A DNA stretch of 64,000 nucleotides from Polyangiaceae bacterium (GTDB lineage Bacteria; Myxococcota_A; Polyangia; Polyangiales; Polyangiaceae). The notes under the pieces are model-generated. The model did no database searches. It had not been told where the DNA came from and saw only the letters and a program-made list of their open reading frames with translations. Positions 52,302 to 61,792 of the stretch are shown here, piece by piece. The DNA lies in assembly GCA_019637265.1 (NCBI GenBank), contig JAHBVY010000009.1, positions 15,001-79,000 on the forward strand, given 5' to 3'. How positions within the stretch are numbered: position 1 is the first letter of the stretch; each line of letters starts with the position of its first letter. The position numbers were made by a program, and so were the translations under genes.

Positions 52302-52607
52302 GCTGAGCTTCGAGCCGGTGCACTGCAAGCCGGAGTGCGCCAAGCGGTTGCGCTCCAAGCCGGTGCGCGCCGCGTGGACGCTTCAGGAGCGGGGTTTGGG
52401 GGTTTGGGGGTTTGGCAAGCCGCTGCGCGCCACGTGCCTCCGCACCCCTTGCAGGGAGCGATGATGGGCGGTGTGCGCTCATCCGTCGCGCCGTACAGCT
52501 GGCAGCGCGGCGAGCCCCTGCGCTGCCGTGGGGGAAACGCGCGAATATTCCTGGAGAAATCGTGAAGGGCTTCCGCTTCCTCACGTGGGGGCTATGATCC
52601 GCGCCTG
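52302..52607. other. Gap between SseB-like gene and aldehyde dehydrogenase, with repeats
   Basis: Begins with imperfect repeats (AGCCGGTGCRC at about 52312, 52327 and 52360). It holds the G-run array at 52391-52417. No gene is recognised; the final 30 bp hold the start region of the dehydrogenase. Confidence 0.6.
52391..52417 (+). repeat. Array of G runs (GGGGTTT units) of the dispersed motif
   Basis: GGGGTTT, GGGGGTTT, GGGGGTTT, GGCA: three full G runs with TTT loops and a last GG. It is an expanded form of the dispersed GGGGGTTTGGCA motif and could form a G-quadruplex. Confidence 0.8.
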
Positions 52608-54032
52608 ATGACTGTCGCCGCCACCACCCACCAAGCCACCGGGCCTGCGCGCCTCACGACGGACCACGAGATCCTCGCGACCACGGAGGTGCTGCGGGGC
52701 TCGTTCGAGGCTGGGGTCACCCGCTCTTACGAGTGGCGCTCCCAGCAGCTCCGGCAGTTCATCCGCATGGTGGACGAGAACCAGCAGGCGATGGTGGACG
52801 CGCTGGCGCACGACCTGTCGAAGCCCTACTTCGAGGCTTGGTCAGCCGAGCCTCAGTTCTTGAAGGCGGAGCTCACCCACACCCTGAAGCACCTGGCGCG
52901 TTGGATGAAGCCGCGCCGCGTTTCGGTGAGCATGGCGGTGCAGCCGGCGCGCGGCTACATCCAGCCGGAGCCGCTCGGGGTGGCGCTGGTGATCGGCGCC
53001 TGGAACTACCCCATCCAGCTCTCGCTCGGGCCGGCCATCGGGGCCATCGCCGCGGGTAACTGCGTGGTGATCAAGCCGAGCGAGCTCGCGAGCGCTTCGA
53101 GCGAGCTGCAGCGCCGCTTGGTGGACAAGTACCTGGACCGTGAGGCGGTGCGCGTGGTGGAGGGCGGCGTCGCCGAGACCTCCCTGCTGCTCGAGCAGCG
53201 TTGGGATCACATTTTCTACACGGGGGGCGGCGCCATCGGGAAGGTGGTGATGGCCGCCGCCGCGAAGCACCTCACGCCGGTCACCCTGGAGCTCGGCGGC
53301 AAGAGCCCGTGCATCGTCGATCAAGACGTGGACTTGGAGACGGCGGCGCGCCGCATCGTGTGGGGGCGCTTCTTCAACGCCGGGCAGACCTGCGTGGCGC
53401 CGGACTACATCCTGGCGCACGAGGCGGTGGAGGAGCCGCTGATCGCCAAGCTGAAGCAGGTGTTGAAGGAGTTCTACGGCGCCGATCCCAAGGCGAGCCG
53501 TGACTTCGCGCGCATCATCAACGAGCGCCACTTCCAGCGCTTGAAGAAGCTGCTCGGCGCGGGCGAGGTGGCGGTTGGCGGTGAGACGGACGAGGCGGAG
53601 CGCTACATCGCGCCCACCATCTTGCGCAACGTGAAGGAGACGGACCCGGTGATGGAGGACGAGATCTTCGGGCCCATCTTGCCGGTGATCAAAGTCCCGA
53701 ACGTGGACCACGCGCTGCGCTTCATCAACAGCCGCCCGAAGCCGCTCGCGCTGTACGTGTTCACCAAGGACAAGCAGGTGTCCGCCAAGGTGGTGGAGCG
53801 CACCAGCTCGGGCGGCGTGTGCATCAACGACGCCATCAGCCACATGCTGCCGCCCGACTTACCTTTCGGCGGTGTCGGGGCGAGCGGCATGGGCGCGTAC
53901 CATGGCAAGCGCAGCTTCGACACGTTCAGTCACCAGAAGAGCGTGCTGGACAAGCCCACCTTCGTGGACCCTGCCCTGCGCTACCCGCCGTACACCGAAG
54001 AGAAACTGAAGTGGGTGCGGCGGCTGCTGTAG
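52608..54032 (+). CDS. Aldehyde dehydrogenase (ALDH3-like)
   Basis: 474 residues. NAD(P)-dependent oxidation of aldehydes to acids. Family marks: [30 protein letters not shown], general-base Glu in [14 protein letters not shown], nucleophile Cys in [15 protein letters not shown], and [13 protein letters not shown]3 members act on fatty or aromatic aldehydes; the C-terminal [16 protein letters not shown] end matches that group. Confidence 0.92.
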   Translation: MTVAATTHQATGPARLTTDHEILATTEVLRGSFEAGVTRSYEWRSQQLRQFIRMVDENQQAMVDALAHDLSKPYFEAWSAEPQFLKAELTHTLKHLARWMKPRRVSVSMAVQPARGYIQPEPLGVALVIGAWNYPIQLSLGPAIGAIAAGNCVVIKPSELASASSELQRRLVDKYLDREAVRVVEGGVAETSLLLEQRWDHIFYTGGGAIGKVVMAAAAKHLTPVTLELGGKSPCIVDQDVDLETAARRIVWGRFFNAGQTCVAPDYILAHEAVEEPLIAKLKQVLKEFYGADPKASRDFARIINERHFQRLKKLLGAGEVAVGGETDEAERYIAPTILRNVKETDPVMEDEIFGPILPVIKVPNVDHALRFINSRPKPLALYVFTKDKQVSAKVVERTSSGGVCINDAISHMLPPDLPFGGVGASGMGAYHGKRSFDTFSHQKSVLDKPTFVDPALRYPPYTEEKLKWVRRLL

Positions 54033-54117
54033 CCTGCGCGTACTCTTCAGCGTCTGCTGACGCGAGGCACGGATAGCGTGCCCGCCGCGACCGTTGCACC
54101 GCTGGATGCGAGGCGCG

Positions 54118-54207
54118 GGTGGCGCGCTTGGTGGTAACGGAGACCGCTGCACCACCTTGGGTGGTGGCTGCGCATGGCCCGCGCGGTGGCGCGCTTGGTG
54201 GTAACGG
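54118..54207. repeat. 23-bp direct repeats with a hairpin between
   Basis: GGTGGCGCGCTTGGTGGTAA plus CGG occurs at 54118-54140 and 54185-54207 (period 67). CACCACC-TTG-GGTGGTG lies between them. Confidence 0.7.
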
Positions 54208-54211
54208 CGAC

Positions 54212-54238
54212 TGTAGGGGCGGGTTTCAAACCCGCCCG
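54212..54238. repeat. TGTAGGGGCGGG... hairpin, copy 1
   Basis: Perfect 10-bp arms GGGCGGGTTT/AAACCCGCCC with one central base (54217-54237), identical over 27 bp with 60490-60516. This hairpin sequence is recognisable from many genomes as a dispersed repeat. The 283-bp gap before the P-type ATPase has no gene. Confidence 0.75.
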
Positions 54239-54315
54239 ACCTTCGTTGGCGACGTGGTGCAACGAGGCACCGAGCGCGCTTCACCCGGCGTGGGGGCTCT
54301 GTCAGACTCGGCCCC

Positions 54316-57300
54316 ATGGGTGTCCGTGAGCTCCTGAGCTCTGCCGTCGCGCTGTTTCAGCCACGTTCCCGCCGCGCTTGGTGCAGCGAGACTCGGGCGC
54401 ACATCGAGTTCCCGGTGCTCGGGCGTGAGGAGCTGGCGCGCTTCAGCGAGGCCATCGAGCGCCGCACGGCAGGGCTAGAGCACCTCGAGTGGGTGGAGGT
54501 GAACGCGCACACCCAGCGCGTGGTGTTCGCGTTCGCCAAGCTCGCGTACGGCTTGGATGAACTCGAGGAGCTGGTGGCGGACGCCGAGCGCGCGGCGCGG
54601 GTGAGCGGCGCGCGCTTTTCAGAACGATCAGCTGACCACCCGGCGGATGAGGAGCCCGCGACCCAGCTGCTCGTGGAGATGCTGGCGGATTTGGGCGGCC
54701 TCGGGCTGGCAACGGTGGTCACTTTGTCGCCGCTCAAGCCGTTCATGGTGGGCTCCACCGCGGCGGCGCTGCTCAGCGTGACGCGCTCGGCGCCGCGGCT
54801 GCGGCGCGGCCTCGATGAGCGTTTTGGTCAGGGGCGCACCGACTTGGGGCTCAGCCTCGCGAGCGCGTTCGCCAATGGGCTGGCGCAGCGCAAGGGCACC
54901 CAGCTAGTGGAGCTGGGCGCCAAGCTCTCGTCGCTCCGCGAGGTGCGGGCGCGCCAGCGCGCGTGGGTGCGGCGTGAGCCCGAGCTGACCGAGCGCCCCA
55001 GCGCCCCCAACCCAGAGGCCGCGCGCGTGGATCCCAGGCCGCTGCCGCTGCCGCGCGGGCCGATCGAGGAGTACGCCGACCGAGCCTGGTTCGTCTCGCT
55101 CGGCGGCTTCGCGCTCAGCTTCATCACCACGCGCAGCGTGCAGCGCGCGGTGGCGGCTTTATTCGGTGGCCTGCCTAAGCCGGCGCGGCTGGGTCGTGAG
55201 GCGTTCTCCGCCGAGCTCTCGCGGGCGCTGAGCGGTCGCGGCCTCGTGATCTTGGATCCAGGCGCTATCCGTCGCCTCGACCGCGTCGACTGTTTGGTCA
55301 TCCAGGGTGACTTGTTGGCGAAGGACAAGTTCACCCTGGGTCGCGTGCGCGTCACGGAGATCGATCTCGCGACCGCGCGGCAGCAGGTGCTCGCCCTGTT
55401 CGACCCGGAGGCGCCGGTGCGCGTGCGCCGTGACGGCGAGTGGCGGCTCGGTCCACCGCAGCGGCTCGGCGCTCAGGCGCCGAGCGATCTCGAGCAGGCG
55501 GCCGCGGAGTGGGCGGCGGACGGGGGGCTGGTGCTCGCGCTGGCTCGCGGCGGGAGCGTGGTCGCGGTGGCTGAGCTGGAGGTGGTGCCGCAGACGGGGG
55601 TGGAGGAGCTGATCAGCGCGGCGCACGCCGCGGAGATGCGGGTGGTGCTCACCCATGAGCAGGAAGACGTGCTCGATGGGCTCCACGTGGATGACGTGAT
55701 CACGCCGGCGGAGGGTGTGCTCGGCGGCGTGCGGCGCCTCCAGCGTGAGGGGCGCGTCGTGTGCTTGGTGGGGACCGGCACCTGCTCGGGCCTGCCGGTG
55801 GCGGACGTCGCCATCGGCTTGTGCCGGGAGGGCGAGCCCACGCCGTGGGGTGCCCACATCATTTGCCGCGAGGATTTGTCCGACGTCCGCTTCCTGATCG
55901 AGGCCTGCCCGGTGGCGCGCTCGGTCTCCAAGCAGAGCGTCAACGTGGCGCTCGGCGCCGCTACCTTGGGCGCGCTGGTGTCCGCTGGGGGGCTCTTGCC
56001 GCTCACCACGCGGCGCGTGCTGTTCGTGGTGAACACGGCGACGATGATCTCGATGGTGAACGGGCTGCGCGGCTCGTTCGCGTTGGAGCGCCGCGCGCTG
56101 CCCCCGCCGCGCGACCCGACTCCATGGCACGCCCTCACGGCGGCGGGCACGCTGGCGCGGCTCGGCTCGAGCGCTGGAGGTCTCGGGCTGCGGCAGATCG
56201 CGATCCGACGGCGCCCGGAGGTGGAGGAGCGCCCCGCGGCGCTCGAGCTGGTGGAGGCGGTGACAGACGAGCTGTTCAACCCGTTGGCGCCGCTCTTGGC
56301 CGCGGGCGCGGGGCTCTCGGCGGTGGTGGGCTCCACCGCCGATGCCGTGATGGTCGGCGGCGTGGTGGTGCTGAACGCGGTGGTCGGTGGCGTGCAGAAG
56401 TTCCGTACCGAGCGCACCATCCGTCGCTTGGCCACCGCCACCACGCGCCTGGCGTTGGTGCGACGCGGCGGCGGCGCGCGCTACGTGAACGCCAGCGAGC
56501 TGGTGCGCGGCGACATCGTGCTTTTGTCGGCGGGGGACGTGGTGCCGGCGGACTGCCGCTTGATCGACGCGGAGTCTTTGGAGGTGGACGCTTCGAGCCT
56601 CACCGGAGAGTCCTTGCCCGTGGCGAAGTCGGCGGCGCCGAGCTTCGACTCGTCGGTCGCGGATCGCCGCTCGATGCTCTACGCCGAGACGAGCATCGCC
56701 GCGGGGCGCGCGACGGCGGTGGTGGTGGCGGTGGGGGACGAGACGGAGGCGCGGCGCGGCTCCGCGGCGCGTAATGATCGCCTGGGTGGCGTGGAGCAAC
56801 GCCTCAGGTCGCTGATGAGCCTCACGGGGCCGGTCGCGCTGGCGGCGGGCGCTGGGGTGGTGGGCGCCGGCTTACTCCGGGGTCGTAAGCTGAGCGCCCT
56901 GGTGGACTCGGGGGTGAGCTTGGCGGTGGGGGCGGTGCCTGAGGGCCTGCCTTTGCTCGCTACGGCGGCGCAGCTGGCCGCGGCCAAGCGCCTGAGCCAA
57001 CGCGGCGCGCTGGTGCGCAATGTCCGCTCCGTGGAGGCGCTGGGGCGCGTCGACGTGCTGTGCCTGGATAAGACAGGGACCGTGACGGAAGGCCGCGTGG
57101 CGCTCACGGGCGTCTCCGATGGTCAAACGTTTGAGGACCTGACGGCGTTGAGCGGCGCCCGTGCGGGCGCGCTCGCCGGGGGCCTCCGCGCCACGCCGGA
57201 GCGCCCGAAGCACGGCGCCCGGCCCGATCCGCTCGATCAGGCGCTCACCGGCGCCGCGCGCTCGCTCGGCATCGCGCGGGATTACGCGAGCGATGGCTGG

Positions 57301-58731
57301 CGACGGATGAGCGAGCTCAGCTTCGAGGCGGGGCGCGGCTACCACGCGGTGCTGGCGCACGACGAGCGCGGCGTGCTCCTCAGCGTGAAGGGCGCGCCGG
57401 AGGTGCTCTTGGCGGCTTGCACGCGCCGCGCGGGGGAGCCGATGGACGACCGCGCGCGGCAGCAGCTGGCGGATGAGGCCGCGCGGCTGGCCAAGCGTGG
57501 GCTCCGGGTGATCGCGGTGGCCGAGCGCCGCGCGGCGGTGGAAGACAACGTCGATCCGGCGCGCCTCGTGGGGCTCAGCTTCCGCGGGCTGCTCGCGTTC
57601 GCCGATCCGGTGCGCGCCACGGCGCGCGCCGCGGTGGAGGACTTGAAAGCCGCGGGGGTGCGCACGCTGATGATCACCGGCGATCATCCCTCCACGGCGG
57701 AGGCCATCGGTAAGGAGCTCGGACTATTGACCGAGCAGGGCACGCTCACCGGGGCGGAGCTGGCGGCGCTCTCGGATGAGGAGCTCGATCGTCGCCTCGA
57801 CGATCTGACGCTGTTCGCTCGCGTCACCCCGAGCCAGAAGGTGCGTATCGTGCGCGCTCTCCAGCGCAAGGGTCGCGTGGTGGCGATGGCGGGCGATGGA
57901 GCGAACGATGCCCCCGCGATTCGCTTGGCGGATGTCGGCATCGCGATCGGTGAGGCCAGCGCCACCGCGGCGCGCCGCGCGGCGGACGTGGTGGTGACCG
58001 ATGAGCGCGTGGAGACGCTGGTGCACGCGATCGTGGAGGGGCGCGCCACCTGGCGCGCGGTGCGTGAGGCCGTCGCGATCCTGGTGGGCGGCAACCTCGG
58101 GGAGATCGGCTTCACGCTGGGCGCGGGGCTGGTGGATGGGCGCCCGCCGCTCAACGCGCGGCAGCTGCTGCTCGTGAACCTGTTCACGGATGTGGTGCCC
58201 GCCATGGTCATCGCGCTGCGCCCGCCGTCGACGGACACGATGGCCCAGCTGGCGACGGAGGGGCCCGAGGCCTCGCTCGGCGCCAAGCTGAACGGGGAGA
58301 TCGGCTCGCGCGCCGCGGTGACGGCGCTGGGCGCGGGCTCCGCGTGGTTGGTAGGGAGGCTGACGGGCACCAGCGCCCGAGCGCGCACCATCGGGCTCGC
58401 GGCGCTGGTGGGCACGCAGCTCGGGCAGACGATGCGCGTGGGGGGCTACACGGCGCCGGTGATGGCGGCGAGCGTCGGTTCGGGGTTGCTCTTGGCGGCG
58501 ATCATCCAGACGCCGTTCGTCAGTCAGTTCTTCGGCTGCCGTCCGATGGGGCCCATCGGCTGGGCGACGGCGCTCGGCGCCAGCGTCGCGGCGACCAGCG
58601 CCTCCAGCGCGCTGCCGCGCTACGTGGGGGACCTGGGGGAGAAGCTCCAGCGCTGGTCGCTCCGCGCGCGCCCGGAGGCAGACTCGGTGTGGCTCGACGT
58701 AGCGGACGCGCTGCCCGAGGCAGAAGGTTAG
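54316..58731 (+). CDS. P-type ATPase of double length (CtpI-like)
   Basis: 1471 residues, about twice the usual size. The C-terminal half has a complete pump: TGESLPV, CLDKTGTVTEGRV (phosphorylated D918), MITGDHPSTAEA and MAGDGANDAPAIRLAD, with membrane segments around. The N-terminal 600 residues contain a second, degenerate set: a small ferredoxin-like domain (about 30-95), membrane segments, and a HAD-like region (VVCLVGTGTCSGLPVADVAI) without the DKTG motif. This build resembles mycobacterial CtpI. The transported cation is unknown. Confidence 0.87.
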   Translation: MGVRELLSSAVALFQPRSRRAWCSETRAHIEFPVLGREELARFSEAIERRTAGLEHLEWVEVNAHTQRVVFAFAKLAYGLDELEELVADAERAARVSGARFSERSADHPADEEPATQLLVEMLADLGGLGLATVVTLSPLKPFMVGSTAAALLSVTRSAPRLRRGLDERFGQGRTDLGLSLASAFANGLAQRKGTQLVELGAKLSSLREVRARQRAWVRREPELTERPSAPNPEAARVDPRPLPLPRGPIEEYADRAWFVSLGGFALSFITTRSVQRAVAALFGGLPKPARLGREAFSAELSRALSGRGLVILDPGAIRRLDRVDCLVIQGDLLAKDKFTLGRVRVTEIDLATARQQVLALFDPEAPVRVRRDGEWRLGPPQRLGAQAPSDLEQAAAEWAADGGLVLALARGGSVVAVAELEVVPQTGVEELISAAHAAEMRVVLTHEQEDVLDGLHVDDVITPAEGVLGGVRRLQREGRVVCLVGTGTCSGLPVADVAIGLCREGEPTPWGAHIICREDLSDVRFLIEACPVARSVSKQSVNVALGAATLGALVSAGGLLPLTTRRVLFVVNTATMISMVNGLRGSFALERRALPPPRDPTPWHALTAAGTLARLGSSAGGLGLRQIAIRRRPEVEERPAALELVEAVTDELFNPLAPLLAAGAGLSAVVGSTADAVMVGGVVVLNAVVGGVQKFRTERTIRRLATATTRLALVRRGGGARYVNASELVRGDIVLLSAGDVVPADCRLIDAESLEVDASSLTGESLPVAKSAAPSFDSSVADRRSMLYAETSIAAGRATAVVVAVGDETEARRGSAARNDRLGGVEQRLRSLMSLTGPVALAAGAGVVGAGLLRGRKLSALVDSGVSLAVGAVPEGLPLLATAAQLAAAKRLSQRGALVRNVRSVEALGRVDVLCLDKTGTVTEGRVALTGVSDGQTFEDLTALSGARAGALAGGLRATPERPKHGARPDPLDQALTGAARSLGIARDYASDGWRRMSELSFEAGRGYHAVLAHDERGVLLSVKGAPEVLLAACTRRAGEPMDDRARQQLADEAARLAKRGLRVIAVAERRAAVEDNVDPARLVGLSFRGLLAFADPVRATARAAVEDLKAAGVRTLMITGDHPSTAEAIGKELGLLTEQGTLTGAELAALSDEELDRRLDDLTLFARVTPSQKVRIVRALQRKGRVVAMAGDGANDAPAIRLADVGIAIGEASATAARRAADVVVTDERVETLVHAIVEGRATWRAVREAVAILVGGNLGEIGFTLGAGLVDGRPPLNARQLLLVNLFTDVVPAMVIALRPPSTDTMAQLATEGPEASLGAKLNGEIGSRAAVTALGAGSAWLVGRLTGTSARARTIGLAALVGTQLGQTMRVGGYTAPVMAASVGSGLLLAAIIQTPFVSQFFGCRPMGPIGWATALGASVAATSASSALPRYVGDLGEKLQRWSLRARPEADSVWLDVADALPEAEG

Positions 58732-58746
58732 GTTGACTTCCCTCTA

Positions 58747-61164
58747 CTACTTGGGTTCGATCCAGTAGAAGCCGAGCTCCACCTCGCGGCGGTCGGCGGC
58801 TAGCCGTGAGGAGATGAGCGGGTGCTGCTCTGGGCTGAGCTTGAAGGTGGAGACGGGGGTGAGGCGGTGTGTGCGACGTAGCGCGGTGAGCGAGGGGCGC
58901 TCGAGGCTGCTCGGGACTTTGCCGCGCTCGATCTCGCGCTGCACGAAGGAGTAGTACGGGGACCCGACGTACAGGAGCACCCGCTTGGGCTCGCTGCTCG
59001 TCGGGGCGCAGTTTGGTGAGCCGAGCTCACAAGGGACGGGCTGCCCCGGCAGGCGCGTGAGGTACTCACCGATGGGGAACGCCACCTGGATTGGGTCGGC
59101 GGCCAGCTCCTCCCTGGGGATCAGCGGCTCTTGCAGCGGCGCGTACTGGAGCAGATCGTGGGGAGGCAACGTGGGCAAGCGCGCGGTGATCTCCTGGAGC
59201 TCGCGCTCGAGGACACGGCTACCGCGGAGGAATTGGAGGCCTTCGGTTGCGAGCGGTAGCGGGGCGAGCACCGCGATCGCGACGACGAGGGTGGTGGTGC
59301 GTGGCGGCAGCCGGCGCTCGAGCCATCGGGTGAGCAGCATCCCTCCCACGCCGGCGAGGAGTGAGACGAGCACCAGGCCGAAGAAGGCGTTGATGAAGCC
59401 GACGGGGTAAGAGGCCGCGAGCGGTTGACCTCCGTAGGTCGCGAGCGTGGGGTGCGTCGCCAAGATGGCGTACACCAGGGGGACCCCAGCGCGGCGCCAC
59501 AGCGCCACACCGAGCCCCCCAAGGCACAGCGGAGCCAGGGTGATCGGCAAAAGGCGCGAGTCGAGGAGGGGGTGGTCGAGCACCTTCTCGATGGGGGGGC
59601 CGCTGCCGCGCGCGCTGGCTGCGAGGTAACCCTCGCGCAGCGACTCGGCGCTCAGCAGGGTCAGGGTGATCGCGGCGACGCCGAGCCAGGCGAAGGCGCT
59701 CAGCGAGGGGCGCGCGCTTCCGCGCGGAAGCGATGTGAGCGGCGCGAGCACCACGAGCGGCAGCAGCGTGAGCATCACGTAGTTGGTGTTCACCGCGAGC
59801 GCGAGCAGCATGACCGCGGCGGTGTAGGCCGCGGCTCGCGCGGGGCGCCGCTCGCTCCTCTGAGCTTGGAACAGCGCGAGGCCGGCGCCGAACAGGCACA
59901 AGAGCACGAAGGGCCAGGGTGTCCCGGCGATGGCGACGCGGATGATGATGGGGTTCAGGCAGATGAAGGCCGTGGCCAGCGCCGCCGCGCGCCGCCGCTC
60001 CGGCGCGCCGTAGCCGGCGACGCGGAGCACCTCGCGGAGATAAGCCTGGCCCGCGAGCACGGCGAGCGCCGTGACGAAGAGGCTCTGGTAGCAGAGGTTC
60101 TTGACGCTGTAGGGGAAGGTGTGGAGCAGCGGCCCATAGCTCCGGAAGAAGGTGGAGCTCCAGCCAGGGCCGAACGGATCCTCGAAGCAGTCGAGGCGAT
60201 GGGCGCAGTCGGCGCGGGCGAGGTAGCTCAAGTGCTCGTGGAGCGGCATCCCAGCGGTCCCGAGGGCGGCGATGGTGACCAGCGCGATCAAGGAGAGCCC
60301 GATCACCACGGCGCTGATCGATCCGCGTCGCTCCGCAGGGACGGGTTTCGAACGCTCCGTCTGTCGCTCCGCAGTGACAGGTTTCAAATCCTCTTTCTGT
60401 TGCTCCGCAGGGGCCGGCTTTGAACCCTCTGTCTGTCGCTCCGTCTGTCGCTCCGCAGGGGCCGGCTTTGAACCCTCTTCCTGTCGCTCTGTAGGGGCGG
60501 GTTTCAAACCCGCCCGCTTATCGTCACCTACACTGACCGTAAACCGCTGTCCGTCATGTAGACTGACTGTGCGGTGCCGTCCAACCCCCCGAACCCACGC
60601 GTAGAGCTTGAAGGCACCGAATACGAGCAGCCACGCCAGGCCCAGGAAGTTGATGTAGCTGACTCGGTGTCGTAGCGGTACGTCCGTGGGGGGGCCTGGG
60701 TCCGTCGCGACGCCCTCGTGTGAGCCCACCCACAGGTGCAGGCTCCCGGCGCGCTCTTTGGCGAGCGCCTGAGCGAGCGGCCGCCAACGCTCGGCCTCCG
60801 CTTGGGGACAGGGGACGCTGGTGGCGCCCGGCATGGCGAGGGTCGTATCCTCGGGGAAACAGGTGAGGCTGACCTCGGGGGTGAGGTCGCCGCTCGTTTC
60901 GCCCGGCGCGTGCAGGCTGAGATCGACGGCCGACGCCGCGCGGATCCGCGTGATGATTCGGTCGTGCTCGATGCGCACGCCGTACTCGTTTGGGGTGAGT
61001 TGAACGTCTGCCGCCGCGAGGGCGCGCTGCACCAGGCTCAGCACCTCCGCTTCGCGACCCGGGAGGATCACCTGGTTCGGTGTCGCCGCGGCGGCGCCGG
61101 TATAGGCAAGGATGCTGACCAGCGCCAGAGCGAGCCACACTCGAGCGAGCCAAGTCCCCCGCAT
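58747..61164 (-). CDS. Polytopic membrane protein with a repeat-built loop
   Basis: 805 residues. A signal peptide and an exported domain (about 27-160) are followed by a membrane segment at about 168-188, a loop of about 90 residues (about 189-279), then roughly nine membrane segments and a periplasmic tail. The later layout is like lipid-linked glycosyltransferases, but no catalytic motif is sure. The loop is almost wholly made of repeats (units like RQTERSKPVPAE), so it is probably dispensable. Confidence 0.72.
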   Translation of the reverse strand: MRGTWLARVWLALALVSILAYTGAAAATPNQVILPGREAEVLSLVQRALAAADVQLTPNEYGVRIEHDRIITRIRAASAVDLSLHAPGETSGDLTPEVSLTCFPEDTTLAMPGATSVPCPQAEAERWRPLAQALAKERAGSLHLWVGSHEGVATDPGPPTDVPLRHRVSYINFLGLAWLLVFGAFKLYAWVRGVGRHRTVSLHDGQRFTVSVGDDKRAGLKPAPTERQEEGSKPAPAERQTERQTEGSKPAPAEQQKEDLKPVTAERQTERSKPVPAERRGSISAVVIGLSLIALVTIAALGTAGMPLHEHLSYLARADCAHRLDCFEDPFGPGWSSTFFRSYGPLLHTFPYSVKNLCYQSLFVTALAVLAGQAYLREVLRVAGYGAPERRRAAALATAFICLNPIIIRVAIAGTPWPFVLLCLFGAGLALFQAQRSERRPARAAAYTAAVMLLALAVNTNYVMLTLLPLVVLAPLTSLPRGSARPSLSAFAWLGVAAITLTLLSAESLREGYLAASARGSGPPIEKVLDHPLLDSRLLPITLAPLCLGGLGVALWRRAGVPLVYAILATHPTLATYGGQPLAASYPVGFINAFFGLVLVSLLAGVGGMLLTRWLERRLPPRTTTLVVAIAVLAPLPLATEGLQFLRGSRVLERELQEITARLPTLPPHDLLQYAPLQEPLIPREELAADPIQVAFPIGEYLTRLPGQPVPCELGSPNCAPTSSEPKRVLLYVGSPYYSFVQREIERGKVPSSLERPSLTALRRTHRLTPVSTFKLSPEQHPLISSRLAADRREVELGFYWIEPK
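60329..60520. repeat. 36-bp tandem coding repeats ending in a GGGCGGGTTT hairpin
   Basis: Five 36-bp units with a core CGCTCCGCAGGGRCSGGYTT, plus one 12-bp partial unit. The last unit carries the perfect hairpin at 60495-60515, which is the same as at 54217. The units look like decayed copies of that hairpin spread by duplication. Confidence 0.8.
60573..60592. repeat. Dispersed CCAACCCCC motif copy inside a gene
   Basis: GGTGCCGTCCAACCCCCC followed by GA, matching 2761-2780. It sits in the coding loop next to the 36-bp repeats and to a GTCATGTAGACTGACTG palindrome-like segment (60553-60569). Confidence 0.65.
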
Positions 61165-61276
61165 GCGCCCCTTTTACCTTGGTGCTCCGCCCCGAGCTAG
61201 CACGGAGCGCCAACTCAGCGCGTAGAGCGCCTCGTGTTAGTATGGAGGCCTTACGAGTCGAGCAGGCTCGGATCTC

Positions 61277-61606
61277 CTACAACCCCAGCGCGCTGCGGAG
61301 CGCCTCGAGCTGCTGCCGCTCCTCCTCGTCGATGTCCCCATCCACGTACATCACCGCGCGCGCGGTCTCGAGGAACACGCGCCTGTGCTCATCCGGGATC
61401 TGCTCCGGGCTCAGGCTCCCGGGCGGCGGCGCCGTGATCAGCCACGCCTCCACCTGCGCGGCCTCCTCCTCCGCCAGCTCCAGGCGCTCCGCCAGGCGCC
61501 GCACGAAGCGTGCCTCCGCGGGCTGAATCGTCAGGTCGGCCCAGGCGAAGGCGGCGGCGAACTTGAGGAGCAGCAGGCGGTGCGGGGGGCTCAACTGGGC
61601 GAACAT
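61277..61606 (-). CDS. TerB-like protein
   Basis: 109 residues from the ATG at 61606 (longer frames lack homology). A helical TerB/DjlA-type fold is suggested by FAAAFAWADLTIQPAEARFV and VMYVDGDIDEEERQQLEALR, with paired acidic patches. TerB proteins occur in tellurite resistance and stress systems; this single copy has no ter genes nearby. Confidence 0.72.
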   Translation of the reverse strand: MFAQLSPPHRLLLLKFAAAFAWADLTIQPAEARFVRRLAERLELAEEEAAQVEAWLITAPPPGSLSPEQIPDEHRRVFLETARAVMYVDGDIDEEERQQLEALRSALGL

Positions 61607-61792
61607 CGCGCGCAGCGTATCAGAGCCTTTTGCGCGGATCACGCGGCTCGCCGCCCTCCCAACCCAAGCCGATGACGCGACGGGCTCGCGCGCCCCCTCC
61701 TCACCGCGCGTCCGTCGCGCCGAATAAGCGCCCTGCGCGAGGCTTTGCGCCGAAGGTTCCGCTCCGCGCGCTGGGTGCGCTACGACTCGGGT

